Source of the DNA: Halichondria panicea
Taxonomy: Eukaryota; Porifera; Demospongiae; Suberitida; Halichondriidae
Assembly (NCBI RefSeq): GCF_963675165.1
Contig: NC_087382.1
Span: 7,302,315-7,366,314 of the forward strand
Direction of reading: 5' to 3'
DNA: 64,000 nucleotides
In this document: in pieces, positions 1 through 13,273 of the stretch
Position numbering within the stretch: position 1 is the stretch's first letter
How the letters are laid out: each line of letters opens with the position of its first letter
Program-made: the position numbers and the translations under genes
Notes under the pieces: generated by a model
Databases searched by the model: none
Seen by the model: the letters and a program-made list of their open reading frames with translations, nothing else
What the model was told of the DNA's origin: nothing

Positions 1-339
1 GAGCAAAGAAATTATAATAATATTATGAAGGAAATCACAATGACTTGCCATATTAATTAATGAATCCTTTCTTTGGTCTTAATCTATAACTAAATCTAGA
101 TCTGTAAATTAAACTGTATCTGTAACTAGATATCTTAGATATAATTTATTATGTAGATCTCGGACTCCTATAGATCGATCATAGCAGAGATAAAGTCTAT
201 TACTCTATCTCTGATCATAGATACACAAAAGAAAGGGATAGGCAACGCCCAGCACTTCCGTTGGATGAGGCGAGCTGCTAAAAAGGGGCGGTGCACTCAA
301 AATGTCAGTAAATTTATAGGCATTACGAAACCATAGAAA

Positions 340-700
340 TGCCAATTTTTTTCAAAACATAAAAAAATAGTGAATCTGAATCTACACACCAAGGAGAGCA
401 CAAATGCGTTGTTCCTGAACTCCTTGTTCCTGAACTCCTAACTCTTCTTCTTACTGACGATCTTTACAAAATGCAGGTAAAGGTAACATCTAAATTGGTT
501 TGGAAAGTCTCTCCATGTAGCCGCGGTTAGTAGAATTAACACCGCGGATTGCCTAACGTCCGCCGCGGCCCTTAGAATTTACGCCGCAGCTGTTAGAACA
601 AAGCCGCGGATTGTTCGAAGTCACTTTAATGTGGCCGCGGTGAGTGAAAAAACAACAACTTTATTGTGGCCGCGGTCAGTGGATTTAACGCCGCAGCGCG
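340..700 (+). repeat. Dispersed repeat with an exon-like segment, copy 1
   Basis: About 140 bp here (roughly 345-500) recurs at 35469-35640 with the same order of motifs. Both copies contain an open stretch with residues like HKCVVPELLTLLLTDDLY that ends at an apparent splice donor (GCAG then GTAAAG). This copy has an 18-bp internal duplication that the other lacks. Both copies are followed by a GC-rich tract of repeated CCGCGG motifs. The family is unknown to me. It may be a fragment of a multicopy gene or of a transposon. Confidence 0.55.
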
Positions 701-948
701 CGCTTTATATAGAAATTAATTCAAACTACTGAGCTAGCTGCAGACACAAGCAGTAAGCTAGCTAGCTAGCTATCCTATATGGCCTATGGTAAGTGAGATG
801 ATTATATGTAAACTAGACAAATAAATTTATTATAATTATGCATGTGCTGTAGCTGCTCTAGTTAGATAGTGCTGTTGCAGCTGATATATAACGTCCTTTT
901 GTTGTCTTCCACTGCACTGTACAGGTGTATGCCCACACGGTGATGTGG
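701..948. other. AT-rich gene-free stretch
   Basis: No coding signal is visible. It holds short AGCT/CTAGCTAG-type microrepeats (about 720-775); similar runs occur at 1140-1180. Confidence 0.5.
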
Positions 949-1343
949 CAGGGGCGTAGGGAGGGGGAGGGCTTTGGGGGCTGGAGCCCCCCCTTTCTCT
1001 GCAAAAACTACACTAAGAGCCCCACCTTCTCTGATGAGTCTTCAGCCTGGGAATTACTGGTATAGATTAGTGGCAGACAAACAGCATGTCCAAGAGCTAG
1101 CTATACTATACTAGTAACTTTGATTCTTTAGTGCAACAGAACTAAGCTAGCTAGCTACGGCTAGCTAGCTAGCTAGCTTTATTAATTGAAGCAAGGTGTG
1201 GCTATTTCTTGCACATGCGCAATGAGTCATTAATTAGGGGGTGTGGCTCCTGGTCACCGGAATTTTCGGCGCTCCGCGCCAAGTAGTTTCTGGCGCGAAC
1301 AGCTCAGCCCCCCCCCTTCCTCAAATTCCTGCCTACGCCCCTG
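949..1343. mobile_element. hAT-like short terminal-repeat element (MITE)
   Basis: The ends are inverted: CAGGGGCGTAG at the left and CTACGCCCCTG at the right. Purine- or pyrimidine-rich G/C runs lie just inside each end. Ends beginning CAGGGGCG are common among hAT-type MITEs. Only a 5-bp match (TGTGG) remains as a possible target duplication. No transposase is encoded. A related end is seen near 57505-57566. Confidence 0.5.
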
Positions 1344-3700
1344 TGTGGGACTGCTTTGCAGCTACCAATAGCTAGCGCTAAAGTGCAGAACTAACTACTA
1401 AGTAGAGTAGCAACACTCTATGGACAAGTTTTGCTACGAACTATTCTGAAAGGCTGCAATATAGCACAAAACTAGAGGCATTCTTTTGCAAATCCACAAA
1501 TTGAAATCGAAACCTATATAAAAGCTTTTACTTGCACTTATAATCGAGTGATAATCCAGTATATGATTTGTTGTTTGTGTCTGGCATTATCTTACCTCTG
1601 TTTTGCGCAGACTTGGTTTGGGTGTGTCCTGTAGGCTTTGTGTTGGAGTTTGTAAAGCAGGCTCCTGTTGCCCCTAAGCAATAGAGTGTGTGAATCATCA
1701 AATTTGCTGTATATAATCATGCTGACAGTACAGAACATTTTGATACACTTAATCAATGTGTATAGAGGTTCAGATCGTTTACTCGTACTAAACCCCACTT
1801 AGTGTTGTGACATTATTTTTACCTTCTCCAGATCAGTGGCGTCTTTTTGAGAGAAGCCGTCGTTAATTTCCTTCTCCTAACAATAGAGTGAGTGTGCATG
1901 TTAGTCAAAGTAATGGTTGCATATGATTGAAAGGATTACTACTTAAAGTTTAGGTTCCGTTTACGTAGTACGTACGCTAAAAGTATATGTACGCTTAAGA
2001 TTTAACCGTACAGTATACAATATGTAGTTGTAATTCACATAAAATGTCGTTGCATGGATTTGTTGCCTACATGTATATACACTCAGAAACGGAGACAACT
2101 GCATGCAAACCGACAACCCCCCTCCCCCCCCAATTTCCACCGAAATATGACCTCCTGGCCAGTGTACAGAGTGAGAGTCTATTCAATCAGGAGGGACGAC
2201 TCAACATAAAAAAGGTACCATTATTATTTCTTCAGGAACCACATTTAATCCCTTGCCTTTAAATCTAGACCTATAGCCTCGTCCCCATGGCAGGCAGGTT
2301 TTATTATTAATAGAACGCCTGCGATACACTGTATCTGCATGGGTGTGTCTAGAGCGATAGTAAACTGTATTGTAAACATGCTGTAAATGCCTATTACCAA
2401 TTCCAACCACGTCCAGATACAATCTTCCCCAGGCCTATTTTTCGACCTATGGGAACTGGGGGAAACACTCCCAGCTGACTCGTATGTGCGTTCTTTACAA
2501 GAAGCTGTCTTTGAAATGCTTGCGCTTCATGTGCGCTACCTAGATAATAATTGTGACTCTACTACATGTGTCGGTGGTGGTGGGTTGGGCGTTGTATGTG
2601 CGACCCCACCTAGTGTACTTAATACGATAACGCCACGGCTAAGAGGATATAGAGGCGGTGTCATACATGTAGGTCGGTAGGGGTTGGGTACCACCATACC
2701 GCAGTTTATTAATTACTTTGCGGTAACGCCGCGGCTATATAGGCTGGGGTCATAGGTCGGTAGTTTGTGCTTTATATAGAATACATGTAGGTACCTGCAA
2801 AATTCTAAGAGTGAAACTACATGAACAAGGTAGAGATAGTTCTTGTGTCTACTAGCCTTTTTATGTAAGAAACTAGTATAGTAGTACAGGTATAGTATTA
2901 CTAACTATACCCACCTCCCCTAGACTAGGGCCTAGTATTGGCATACATCATACTGCACCTATCAATGTGATGCACCCAACTACTCCCCCCCCCCCCATTA
3001 GGGGTCGGGCTATATGACCGTACCCCAGAAAAGCTACACTCACTGGCAGAAGCGCATCCATTGTTAACTTTGCAGATCCACCCCTTTTCTATAATAATAA
3101 TTATCCTCATGCATGATTATGTCTGTAATGTATGTACATTAGGGTGGATCGCACTATCCTATAATGCCTGAGTGAAACAAACGTCTGGCACCCAGGTCCC
3201 AATACCATATAGCAGGTTATTTTTGTATGGTGGAAATTTTTGTGCAGACTCGATCAGAGTAAGTCAACGTGTTATACGGTACCTCTTAGATGTGGGTCAT
3301 TCATTTCTCACGTTTAATTCTTAAGTTTCACCCCAAAAGCATTTTTCCACTCTATGTGTAACTATACACGACAATGTATAGTGTACGTCCCAAAGTTGCT
3401 ACTTGCTTGCACCATAATATGATTGACACTTTGGTACCTGCAGGTGGTGTTGCATTGTTTACTGGCTTTCCTATACAATGTCTAATTGTTATACTTTAAG
3501 AACTCATCAATAGTTAGCAAGGAGTTGGGTTAGTAGGTCGTCCTTAGTTGTGTCACAACTAACTCGCCCATGCAGTCATCTCTGACGATGGTACCACATA
3601 CATTTGCATAGATATCAATCAGCCCCAGAATCTGTCCTGTTGGACCATAACTACATGTACACTTAGTCCATTTGCCTATTGCCATGACCACTTTCCATTA
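1344..3700. other. Gene-free region with a CCGCGG-type repeat
   Basis: Short open frames here lack family motifs and convincing splice context, and I recognise no gene. Around 2625-2780 there is a repeat with motifs such as AACGCCGCGGCTATATAG, related to the GC-rich tracts at 500-700 and 35640-35720. Confidence 0.45.
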
Positions 3701-3924
3701 AATTACACTGGATGCAAGTAATTATTTATTAGTTCTAGAAACCGCTAATAGTGTGAGCAAAGCACATTTACTGAGTGCGCGTGCAGTCCACTGATGAGTC
3801 CCGGCACAATAAACATTAGGGACGAAAAGGTCTTGTATTCGACCTTCTGGGCTATACCAATGATGGATGATCGACTTGATCGATCGTCCGTTACTGTAAG
3901 TGTATGGCTTTTTGTCGCACTTTT

Positions 3925-5535
3925 CTGCAGCTCAAGCACACCTGTCCAGCAACATTTTCTCCATACAACGCCTTCTCATGGATCTGACCAATCAGGTTGC
4001 GTAACACCAGGTGGAGGTAGCAAGAGTATGGCCGCCCAGATTGAGAATGGCGGCGTGGCAGGATATCAATACTGGAGACTGCTGCCAGGTAACTCCACTG
4101 CAGATAGTGTGAACTGCATACTGTTACTGTTCCACCTCACTTGTATTAGAGCTTTAGCTAGCAAGCCAAGAAAACACTGGCTCTCTCCTTAGCTGTTCAT
4201 GTATTGTTTATGTGCGTGCTACGTCAGTGCTGCACGTGTTTTTTTGTTTTGGTAATTATAATGTTCTCCTGTCCTTACACAGAAAAAAGTGGTTGACTCC
4301 TTCGGAAAGTTCAGGTCAGCTTTACTACATGTGTACGTACCTGACTTAGCACCTATTGGGGTGTAAATAAGAGATTGAGTTACTATTGGGCATACAGGAC
4401 ATGTAATGGGTAAAAAAAGTACCCGTATATATACATGAACGTACTAGTGATTATCAAAGCCAAAACTTTGTTCCCCGAAGGTGTCCGTTATGTAGACCAC
4501 TCAAACTTTGTGCAATGCTGACATGTAATGTCTAAACAACCTCTGCCACCTCTCTTTTTTGAGAGGCTTCAGTAGTTACGTATCTACCTCCCTAAAATCT
4601 CTCTAAATGCTGAGAAATTATCAGTGTTTTCTTCTGGTTCACAGACTGAGTTCATTGTAGACAGTGAGGAGTGTGCACAGGGCCAGAAACACGGGAGCAA
4701 GCCTGGCATCTCTCTCCAGTTTGATGGCCACTGGGACCCATCGCCAGCATCAGCTCTTACCGGACAGCTGGGAAAACGTACGTGCTTTATTTTAAAAGAA
4801 TGCCAGCCTGTTTTGAATACATTTTGTTATGGGCAGTCGAAGATAGTTGCGAATTCCTCTGTAACATTATTCTATGTACATCTAGCCCTGTATCCACTTT
4901 TTCAGTGGTGCTCCCTTTCTTGCACTGGGCGTAAGCACACAAACAGCTTATACACTACACTTATACAAGTATGTATTTCCTACTAAGTCAGTAGAGCTAC
5001 TTTTTAGCTTATTCTGTCTGATCATGTGTATCATTATTATTGTGGGGAGGGGGTATTATTGCGTATCATGTGCGTTTTCTTGAACTTTGACCTCGACTGC
5101 CAAGTACGAGTACGAGTGGCAACCCAGAGTAAGGATCTGCATTATACCCTACACCTACAAGACATGAATCAAATACGTACATGTATGTATAGCATCGTAC
5201 CAATCGGCCTGATACAAAAGAAAAAGCATGTACCATCATGACCGTCGGTTCTTGCACGTCCCTCCAAATAAGCTGAAAGTAAACTCGAAGCAGCCACCCT
5301 CCCAACCAGCTCAACAGGTGAGTATAGCGGGCTTAGAAGCAAGAAGTGTATTGCATGCAGTGTTACAATGTATAATTAGTTCCTGGTAGTGTTTTGAGTG
5401 TGTGTCAGAAAGTACTCTGATTCTCCATCTGACCGTACAGGTAGAGTTGATTGGGAGCAGTGATATGAGAATGAAGCAGCTAAGGATAATATCAAAGAAC
5501 AAGAACAGAAAGCGAATGACCTCGTGGTAAGTGTT
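3925..5535 (+). other. Exon-like segments of an unrecognised + strand gene
   Basis: Several segments are bounded by plausible splice sites. About 3932-4087 (CTGCAG acceptor, GTAACT donor) includes GGVAGYQYWRLLP. About 4645-4778 (TTCACAG acceptor, GTACGT donor) includes the residues SLQFDGHWDPSPASALTGQ. Further segments follow at about 5240-5315 and 5440-5526. The last two recur at 10200-10516, so this is half of a diverged duplication. I could not join the pieces into one frame and do not recognise the family. They may be remnants. Confidence 0.35.
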
Positions 5536-5539
5536 TCAG

Positions 5540-6007
5540 ATTTCCTCTAACAGCTAGTGTACAAGTTCCGTGTGTATTTAACCTACCACCTATTATCCAG
5601 GCTATAATTATACGTACTTTAGTTATCTACATGTAATTAGGTAGGGTCTTTAGGAGGAAATTCCCTTACAAATATCCCCCACTATAGCAACCTGAATTGT
5701 AGCAATAAATTGTTGAGAGGATAAGTAGTACACCACATCTTTGCAAATGCTGCCACGCCCTTTCTCGAGAGGCACCCAAAAACAATATAATTATACACAC
5801 GAACTACGGATGCTTTCCCAACATTAGAACTCCTCATGCATATGAACACCATGCATAGACTCTGACACTCAGTAACATGCTTTAAAATACTTTATGTGGT
5901 TGTGTACTTAACAGTGACCCTGTACACAATGCAAGAAAACAACAATGTGAGTACATAATATGTACATGCATATATACAATGTACAATATGGGAGCTCAGG
6001 TATAAGG
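5540..6007. other. Gene-free spacer
   Basis: No coding or repeat structure was recognised. It is AT-rich and lies between the + strand exon-like segments and the 3' end of the FHA gene. Confidence 0.4.
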
Positions 6008-6096
6008 TTATTTACGCCGCTTCTTAGCAGCAGGTACTTGAGACGTCTCAGTGGCTGAGGCCGAGGCCTTACGGTTGGAGGTGGGGGTGCGGCAAA
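6008..6096 (-). CDS. Alternative terminal exon of the FHA gene with a basic tail
   Basis: This exon follows a TTTCAG acceptor and ends with KKRRK and a TAA stop, which looks like a nuclear-localisation tail. It connects cleanly (phase 1) to a donor at 6322. The connecting exon 6322-6439 is then read in a different frame from the one the FHA exons deliver. So this is an alternative 3' end reached by alternative splicing or a frameshift, or the upstream stop reflects a sequence error. Residues just before the exon are proline-rich. Confidence 0.4.
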
Positions 6097-6356
6097 CTGA
6101 AAGGGTTGTTGCTGGAAGGAAATACAATTGGTTTGAAGTACGCCAAGTTTTTGTTTTTGCGTTGAGCAGTTACAGAGCTGGAATACACACACACGGACAC
6201 AGTCAGCTTTATGCCGTAGTCCTCGTGCGGTCGAGACATAATTATGTCAATGTTCGTAGACACTAAAGCTACCACTCAAGTAATCTCCTATACGTACATA
6301 TATTTGTTGTACAGCACTCACCAATTGGTGGTGGTTGAGGTTGAGGGCTCTCCTCC

Positions 6357-7112
6357 TCAGTTGTAATCATAGTCCTCCACACTCTCTTGAGCCTCACTGG
6401 GGCCATGCAACACTGTACTGGTTTCACTCTCCTCTGAAACTAAGACAAACCATATAGTTCACCAAAAACCTACTGGAGCATAGAAGAGTTACCTTCTTGT
6501 TCATCATTGGCTGCCTCCTCCTGCCCGTTTCCTATGAGGTAGTAACAAGTGATATTGGCCAACGTCACCTGCACTCCGTCCGTCAGCTCATAATAGATGT
6601 TAGGCTTGAGGGCCACCTGGGAGGTGGGAGGGAGTGACATGCACATCACTACAATTACATCTCAGTGTAAGTTAGATTTTTGTCTTGTCGCTCAATAATC
6701 ATTTAACCAGCGGTCAAACATTAGACAATCTAACTGTCTCACATGCATGTACATGTATGTATGATTGCAATACCACCTTTCGCCTGAACGTCTTATTCCG
6801 ACTTCCAAGATCCTTTATAAAGTGTGAACCCTTCTCCACAAGTATCTGTGCATGTTTCCGGGAGAGGGACCCATTGGAGAGTGTCACATCACAATCCTCC
6901 CCACGTCCTACCAAGTTATCCCCTGTTGTACATATATGTGTGTATAGAAAATCGGGGACACACGCACACACACATGCACAGAGTATGTACAATCGACTCA
7001 CCCTCTTTGAGGAAATAGTCGAAATATACCGGGGGTGTATATTCTACGTTTTGGGAGATATTCTTGTCCTGGGAGAGCACTCGCAAAAGGCTCGCTGATT
7101 GGTGCTCAAAGT
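6357..7112 (-). CDS. FHA-domain protein, MDC1-like (5' end incomplete)
   Basis: Exons on the - strand are 7002-7112 (5' boundary uncertain), 6777-6922, 6493-6616 and 6357-6439. All have GT-AG borders and matching phases. Joined, they give a forkhead-associated phosphopeptide-binding domain. It has the NLVGR strand, the central LSRKHA motif with the phosphothreonine-contacting S-x-x-H, and the LGSRNKTF loop where most FHA domains have G-S-x-N-G-T. It closes with strands YYELTDGVQVTL and ITCYYL. The spacing after the GSxN loop resembles the FHA of MDC1, a mediator of the DNA-damage checkpoint. After the domain the frame is acidic and stops at TGA (6359-6357). No start codon was located. The exact orthology is inferred; the FHA call itself is strong. 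Confidence 0.7.
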
Positions 7113-7194
7113 CTCATCACGCTCTGCCGTTAGTCTTTCTGGTTGACATTATCAGAAGGTATCAGAGTGAGCAGACTCAGAATATATACAGACA

Positions 7195-7250
7195 GACAGA
7201 CCGGACTATAACCTGTGGCCCGCCTACGCGCCTCGGGTTAATAACAATCA
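7195..7250 (-). repeat. GC-rich hairpin repeat, single copy (reverse orientation)
   Basis: A short tract of the type CGCGCCTCGGGTTAATAA. It matches the unit tandemly repeated at 37270-37545, and single copies at about 31435-31475 and 39000-39040. It is flanked by simple CAGACAGA repeats. Confidence 0.5.
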
Positions 7251-7604
7251 TCGTTTACCATATTTGAACTCAATGTAGGGGCATATGTCAGTAATATCTT
7301 TGTATCTTGTGATGGTATGCACATAAAATACTACTGTTCATGTTTGGCTATATAAATACAGAAAAATAGGAGATGGTATCTGGGCGTGTCTATAGCGATA
7401 GTATTGTAAAACATGCCGTAAATGCCTATTACAATATTCAACCTACCGTTCCATTAGTAATCGAACTGTGATTGCAAATACGCTTTAATAATTTACCTGT
7501 TTCAGGCAAGATTCCTCCTGGGCTGTGGTTAGGACTCTGCGACAGGTCATTAATTAACCTCTATTATACAGGGTTTACAAACCTGATTTGGCTCTTGTTC
7601 CTGC

Positions 7605-8891
<1,287 letters not shown>

Positions 8892-8942
8892 AGCATGCAT
8901 GCACACAATACAGAAAATAGAGTAAGCTAACAGACAGTACAT

Positions 8943-9095
8943 ATGAATTACGAAAAATCTAGTATAATAAATGTTTTCATCTCTGAGCCCTTGTTCATCA
9001 TCTACACCATCTTATCCTGTGTGGGCATCCTGTTCGCTTTTGTGGTGGCTTTAACTTACCTCACTCTCACTACCCGTCAGAAAGAAAACCTTTGC
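8943..9095 (+). pseudogene. Fragment resembling the first transmembrane helix of a class C GPCR
   Basis: An open stretch with EPLFIIYTILSCVGILFAFVV is a convincing membrane helix. It is followed by a basic, polar stretch. The pattern resembles TM1 of GABA-B-type class C receptors, a family that is large in sponges. No ligand-binding domain or further helices are next to it. The same flanking DNA recurs at about 29930-30480 without the helix, so this is probably a fragment inserted in repeat DNA. The family assignment is an inference. Confidence 0.35.
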
Positions 9096-9419
9096 GAATC
9101 AGCAGAAAATTTTTGCGATCTAACTGACAAGGATTGTGTGTGTCATTATACTAAGTGAGGTTTTATTTTTGCGAATTGATCAACGTTCGCAAAGTTCGCA
9201 TATGTTTGACGCTCACAAAACATTCTAGTAATACTGTATGCATAGTTACAATGTGCATGTGCAAATTGGTTTTACACATGTTAGCAATAAAACTCTGTCC
9301 TGTTTTTGGCAAAATACCATGGGCTCTAGCCCATGAACTTGTTTTCAAATATACGCCTTCTCAACATTAGCACTTCTGGAGTTGGCACGTGATCAAAATT
9401 GTACCATCCTGACAAGACT

Positions 9420-9800
9420 GGCTGCTTGACAAATGAACGACTAACATGGAGGGAGCTGGCCGATCATCTCAGTAAGATTGGAGAGAGCAAAGGAACTCAT
9501 GACCAGCTACGAGATCGGTGAGTACATGCTGTTAGATTTGTGTTGCTACCACTGTAACTAGGGACCAATCATCCTCTAGCAAATACATGTACCCTGTCAA
9601 TATTATAATGAAGTAAGCATTGCATTAATTTACCTCCTCTCTCCCCCTCTAGGTTCGTATGTATGTCTCTTCTCAACAGATATACCTCCCACGTCTATTT
9701 CTAATGTATGCTCACTACCGAGAGTGGTGGAGAGTTGTCCTGGGGAAGGTACTAGACACACCCTCTCATTAGTGGCTCGGACTATCAAAGCCTCAACTGG
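9420..9800 (+). other. Exon-like segments, partly repeated near 29640
   Basis: A segment ending at 9518 before a GTGAGT donor reads W-R-E-L-A-D-H-L-S-K and is helix-rich. A second segment (about 9705-9799) ends before another GTGAGT donor and includes VESCPGEGTRHTLSLVARTI. A diverged reverse-orientation copy of the second segment lies at about 29645-29740. The family is unknown. Confidence 0.35.
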
Positions 9801-10167
9801 TGAGTACATTAATTAATTATTATGTACACTGCATATAAATTTCGGCAAAATGCAACTGTATTAATGCAGTACGTGTAGAATTGTGCATTTTCACAAAATC
9901 CGAGTATCGTATTTTTATTTTTGAGTGCCTGTAATAATGGTGTCCTAGATGGCCTTTGGGTCGCTCGTACTGAACAGTTGAGGTAAAATTTCATGCTACG
10001 CCCCATATGAACAACACCCCCTCCGCACAATAATAAGACTGATACGTGATCAGTGTCTGTGACGTTGCAGAATCAGTCTGCTGACGTAGTAGGATGTAAT
10101 TTAATACTTTGTATAGGTGTATAGCGTATACGCATATCTGTACTTACTGTTTTTCCTTACTTCTCAG

Positions 10168-10530
10168 GCCTCGGTAAGAAAGGAAGCACCACTGACAAAT
10201 TGAATCATCAAGACTGTCAGTTCTTACACATCCCTCCCTGGAGATCAGATTTGTCTAAATAAGCTGAAAGAGTGAATTAAATCAGTCATAGTAGAACTCG
10301 AAGCAGCCACCCCTAACCAGCTCAACAGGTGAGTATAGAAGCAAGAAGTATATTGCATGCAGTGTTATTTAGTTCCTTGTAGTGTTCTAAGTGTGTGTCA
10401 GAAAGTACTCTGATTCTCCATCTGACTACAGGTTGTGTGATTGGGAGCAGTGCTACGAGAATGAAGCAGCTGAGGATGATATCAAAGAACAGGAACAGAA
10501 AGCGAATGACCTCGTGGTAAGTGTTCTAGC
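10168..10530 (+). other. Duplicated exon pair, second copy (first at 5240-5535)
   Basis: Two exon-like pieces are separated by a short intron. The first ends in PNQLN before GTGAGT. The second (about 10432-10516) reads DWEQCYENEAAEDDIKEQEQ and ends before GTAAGT. It is strongly acidic and probably coiled coil. The copy near 5440-5526 has a stop in place of the cysteine codon after DWEQ, so that copy is degenerate. The gene family was not recognised. Confidence 0.45.
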
Positions 10531-11118
10531 TAGTGTACGACCGACTGTAGCCTACTGCAAAATCAAAATTGTTTCTTAGCTTATAGTTTTCTACAGTCCT
10601 TCTACTACCTCTCTGTAAAATCTGGAGCTTTGAATCCACTCTTTCTACCGTACCGAAGCGCTTTGTCTAAGCATGCATCCATATCCACCAATTTAGCAAT
10701 TTTGAGTGGGCGTTTCTCAACTGTGCTGTTTTATCTAAATCAAGATAGTAGAGGGGACACCCCTTTTTGCTCATTATACGCTCCTTTTTACTCAACTAGC
10801 CTCATCCAACGGAGGTGCTTGGCGTTTCCTTCCTTTATCTCTGGGTTAACTTAGTAATAGTAATATACTTAGGCACTTGGCTGTTGTACAAGAAACAAAC
10901 ATTTAGATGTGATGAGCCTGCTTGACTTTGCTGACTGTAAAACGAAGTCACTAGAATTTGACCGCATGACTCAGTATTATGGTCCTCTACTATCTATGAC
11001 TAAACATTAATGCGTAAGTATTTCTTTGTTCTATCAGAGCCTGCTCCAATATGTCCCTTTTCCCAGAGCCTGTCACATAATTATATTTATGTTACGTCCA
11101 CAAAGCTATCACTAGCAC
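10531..11118. other. Gene-free spacer
   Basis: No gene or clear repeat was recognised in this AT-rich stretch. Confidence 0.4.
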
Positions 11119-11441
11119 CAAGAGTATATGATAGAGGAGAGAGTATCGAACGTAGGCATACTGTACATTAGATGTATGCGGAGAGTAACGTGACTTCCTG
11201 TATCTGTCACAACCTTGGAATTTGCACACTGACCAATCCAAGTGTGGGTGATGTCATTATCAAGAAAGTAGATTACATCACCCACACTTGGATGGGTTGA
11301 TAGATTACATCACCCACGCTTGGATTGGTCAGTGTGCAAATTCCAAGCTTGTGACAGATACAGGAAGTCACGTTACTCTCCGCATACATCTGATACACAG
11401 TATGCCTACGTTCGATACTCTCTCTCTATCATAAACTCTTG
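11119..11441. mobile_element. Foldback element with about 135-bp arms
   Basis: The arms 11119-11256 and about 11306-11441 are reverse complements with few mismatches. Both contain CACTTGGATTGG-type and TATGCCTACGTTCGATACTC-type motifs. The short centre has a further copy of an ATTACATCACCCAC motif. No coding potential and no clear target duplication were seen. Confidence 0.8.
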
Positions 11442-11993
11442 CTCTCAACACAGCAGAGGTTGTCTGTACATAAGTAGACTGGATAACAAGTCAAATATGA
11501 AAACAATTACAATTATGAAGGATTATGAAGATCATAAAATACATAAATTTTTACTGCAAAAACATTCAGGTATATTGCTGCTCAAATGTAGGTAAAATTA
11601 CACAAACACAGGAGGCCGTGGAGAGTGATTGTTCGTCATTGTTCATGCCGTATACAAAGAGTCAGTGTGCTCTTGTCGTACCTTTTTTTGCCGGGTTACA
11701 CACTCATGTTTTCTTGTAATCTATACCCCACAAACAAAACGGATGCAGAGCACCACCGCAACTCGATCTTAGTAGATACAAAGGGTGTTCCTGCATGTAC
11801 AAGGAAAATCATTTGAAAACAGTGGTGATGTTTTGGAGGAGTTAGAACAAGAACAAAGGACATGAATAGGAATTAGTCTTATGAATCAGCCGCTCCCTAG
11901 AGAGACTGTCTGCACTTTAGTCTAAATTTTTTGGCCAGGTCGGACCAATCAGATCAAAGATTGACATAAATTAAAGGAATGATAAAAAGCGTA

Positions 11994-12392
11994 TACCGTA
12001 TATCTTCTAATTTATCGGACAGCAAAAAATAATTATTTTGGAAATTGTCCGGGTATAATTGGAACAGATTTTTATACAGCATGCGAAGTGTCCAGAATAA
12101 TTAGAACAAGCAAGCAGCTGCATGCAAGCTAGCTAAGTTTAATAGAACAAGGTACGACTGAATAGTTGCACTAACTATCTAAAACTAGCTACTCAAAGCT
12201 ATCTAACTGCAGCACTCCAAGTCTTACTTGCCGTCTATGAATGGTAACTCAACTTTTCAAGGTATTGTCCAGATATTTAGAACAAATGTAATATTAAAGT
12301 ACTGGAGTGTCCGTTGTATTAGAACAACAAAAATTGCCCAAAAGAGTGTTCGGGTAATTAGAAGTGTCCGATAAATTAGAAGATATACGGTA
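11994..12392. mobile_element. Nested MITE with TACCGTATATC ends
   Basis: The inverted ends TACCGTATATCTTCTAATTT and AAATTAGAAGATATACGGTA match over about 27 bp. Internal ATTAGAACAA motifs repeat several times. The ends suggest TA-targeting Tc1/mariner-type mobilisation. It is non-coding. Confidence 0.75.
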
Positions 12393-12903
12393 CTATATGC
12401 GTTTTATACAGTAGGACACATTTATAGCTAGCGCTGGGCTACTGTTAGCCAGTCAAGGAGCTATAGTAAGTTGAGTTGACTGCACTAGTGCTGTGCAATA
12501 GGTAGCCCTGAGTGCTACTCCTAGTTGATAGTTCAAATGCGTAGTTGGTAGTTCGCAGTTGCTACTTGATAGTTCAAACGCGTAGTTGGCAGTTGGGAGT
12601 TGGCAGTTTGTATAACCTTTAAACCTTGCAACAATAATTAGCCTGCTTTTATGTAAGTTAAAATTATGATACTGACACCAATAGATATCTAGCTGGCCTA
12701 AGACGGCCATATTAATCATATATGTACACATCTATAGTAGGGAGGTAATTTCAAGTCTAATCCCCAAGCACCTATATTCCCGGATCTCATGCAGTAGTGA
12801 GGGAGGGGGGGGGAATATAGAAACAGGTTTTGCATGGCACTTTTTATAAATCTTAGATTCTATTGAGGTTATGGTTAAAAGATTAGAGGCAGTGCAAAGA
12901 TCT

Positions 12904-13273
12904 AGAGTTCATTAGGAAGAGTACGCAACTCCACTTAAAACCATAGTAGGCGTTTCTTCAACCCTCGTCACAACCGGTCTATAACCACATGCTGTTGTAT
13001 AAACTGTAAAATCAAATATGCAATGAATAACATAGTGATGTATGTGATAATTATCACTACCGACGCTGATAATATTCAACCAAAATGGAATGCTGTGCTT
13101 TTTGTTGATGACGTCATTTACAACTGCCGGTAGGAAAGGCAATGAGTTACTAATTTTATTCATTGCCTTTCCTACTTGTTGCGGTTACAACAGCCAGTAT
13201 CTGTGACGTAGGAAGTGAGGAATGCTTTTTATGCACAGTCTATTGGAGTTGCGTACTCTTCCTAATGAACTCT
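12904..13273. mobile_element. Nested MITE with AGAGTTCATTAGG ends
   Basis: Inverted arms of about 30 bp (AGAGTTCATTAGGAAGAGTA and its complement) bound 370 bp. A second short hairpin around 13137-13165 uses GCAATGAGTTAC-type sequence. It is non-coding. Confidence 0.7.
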
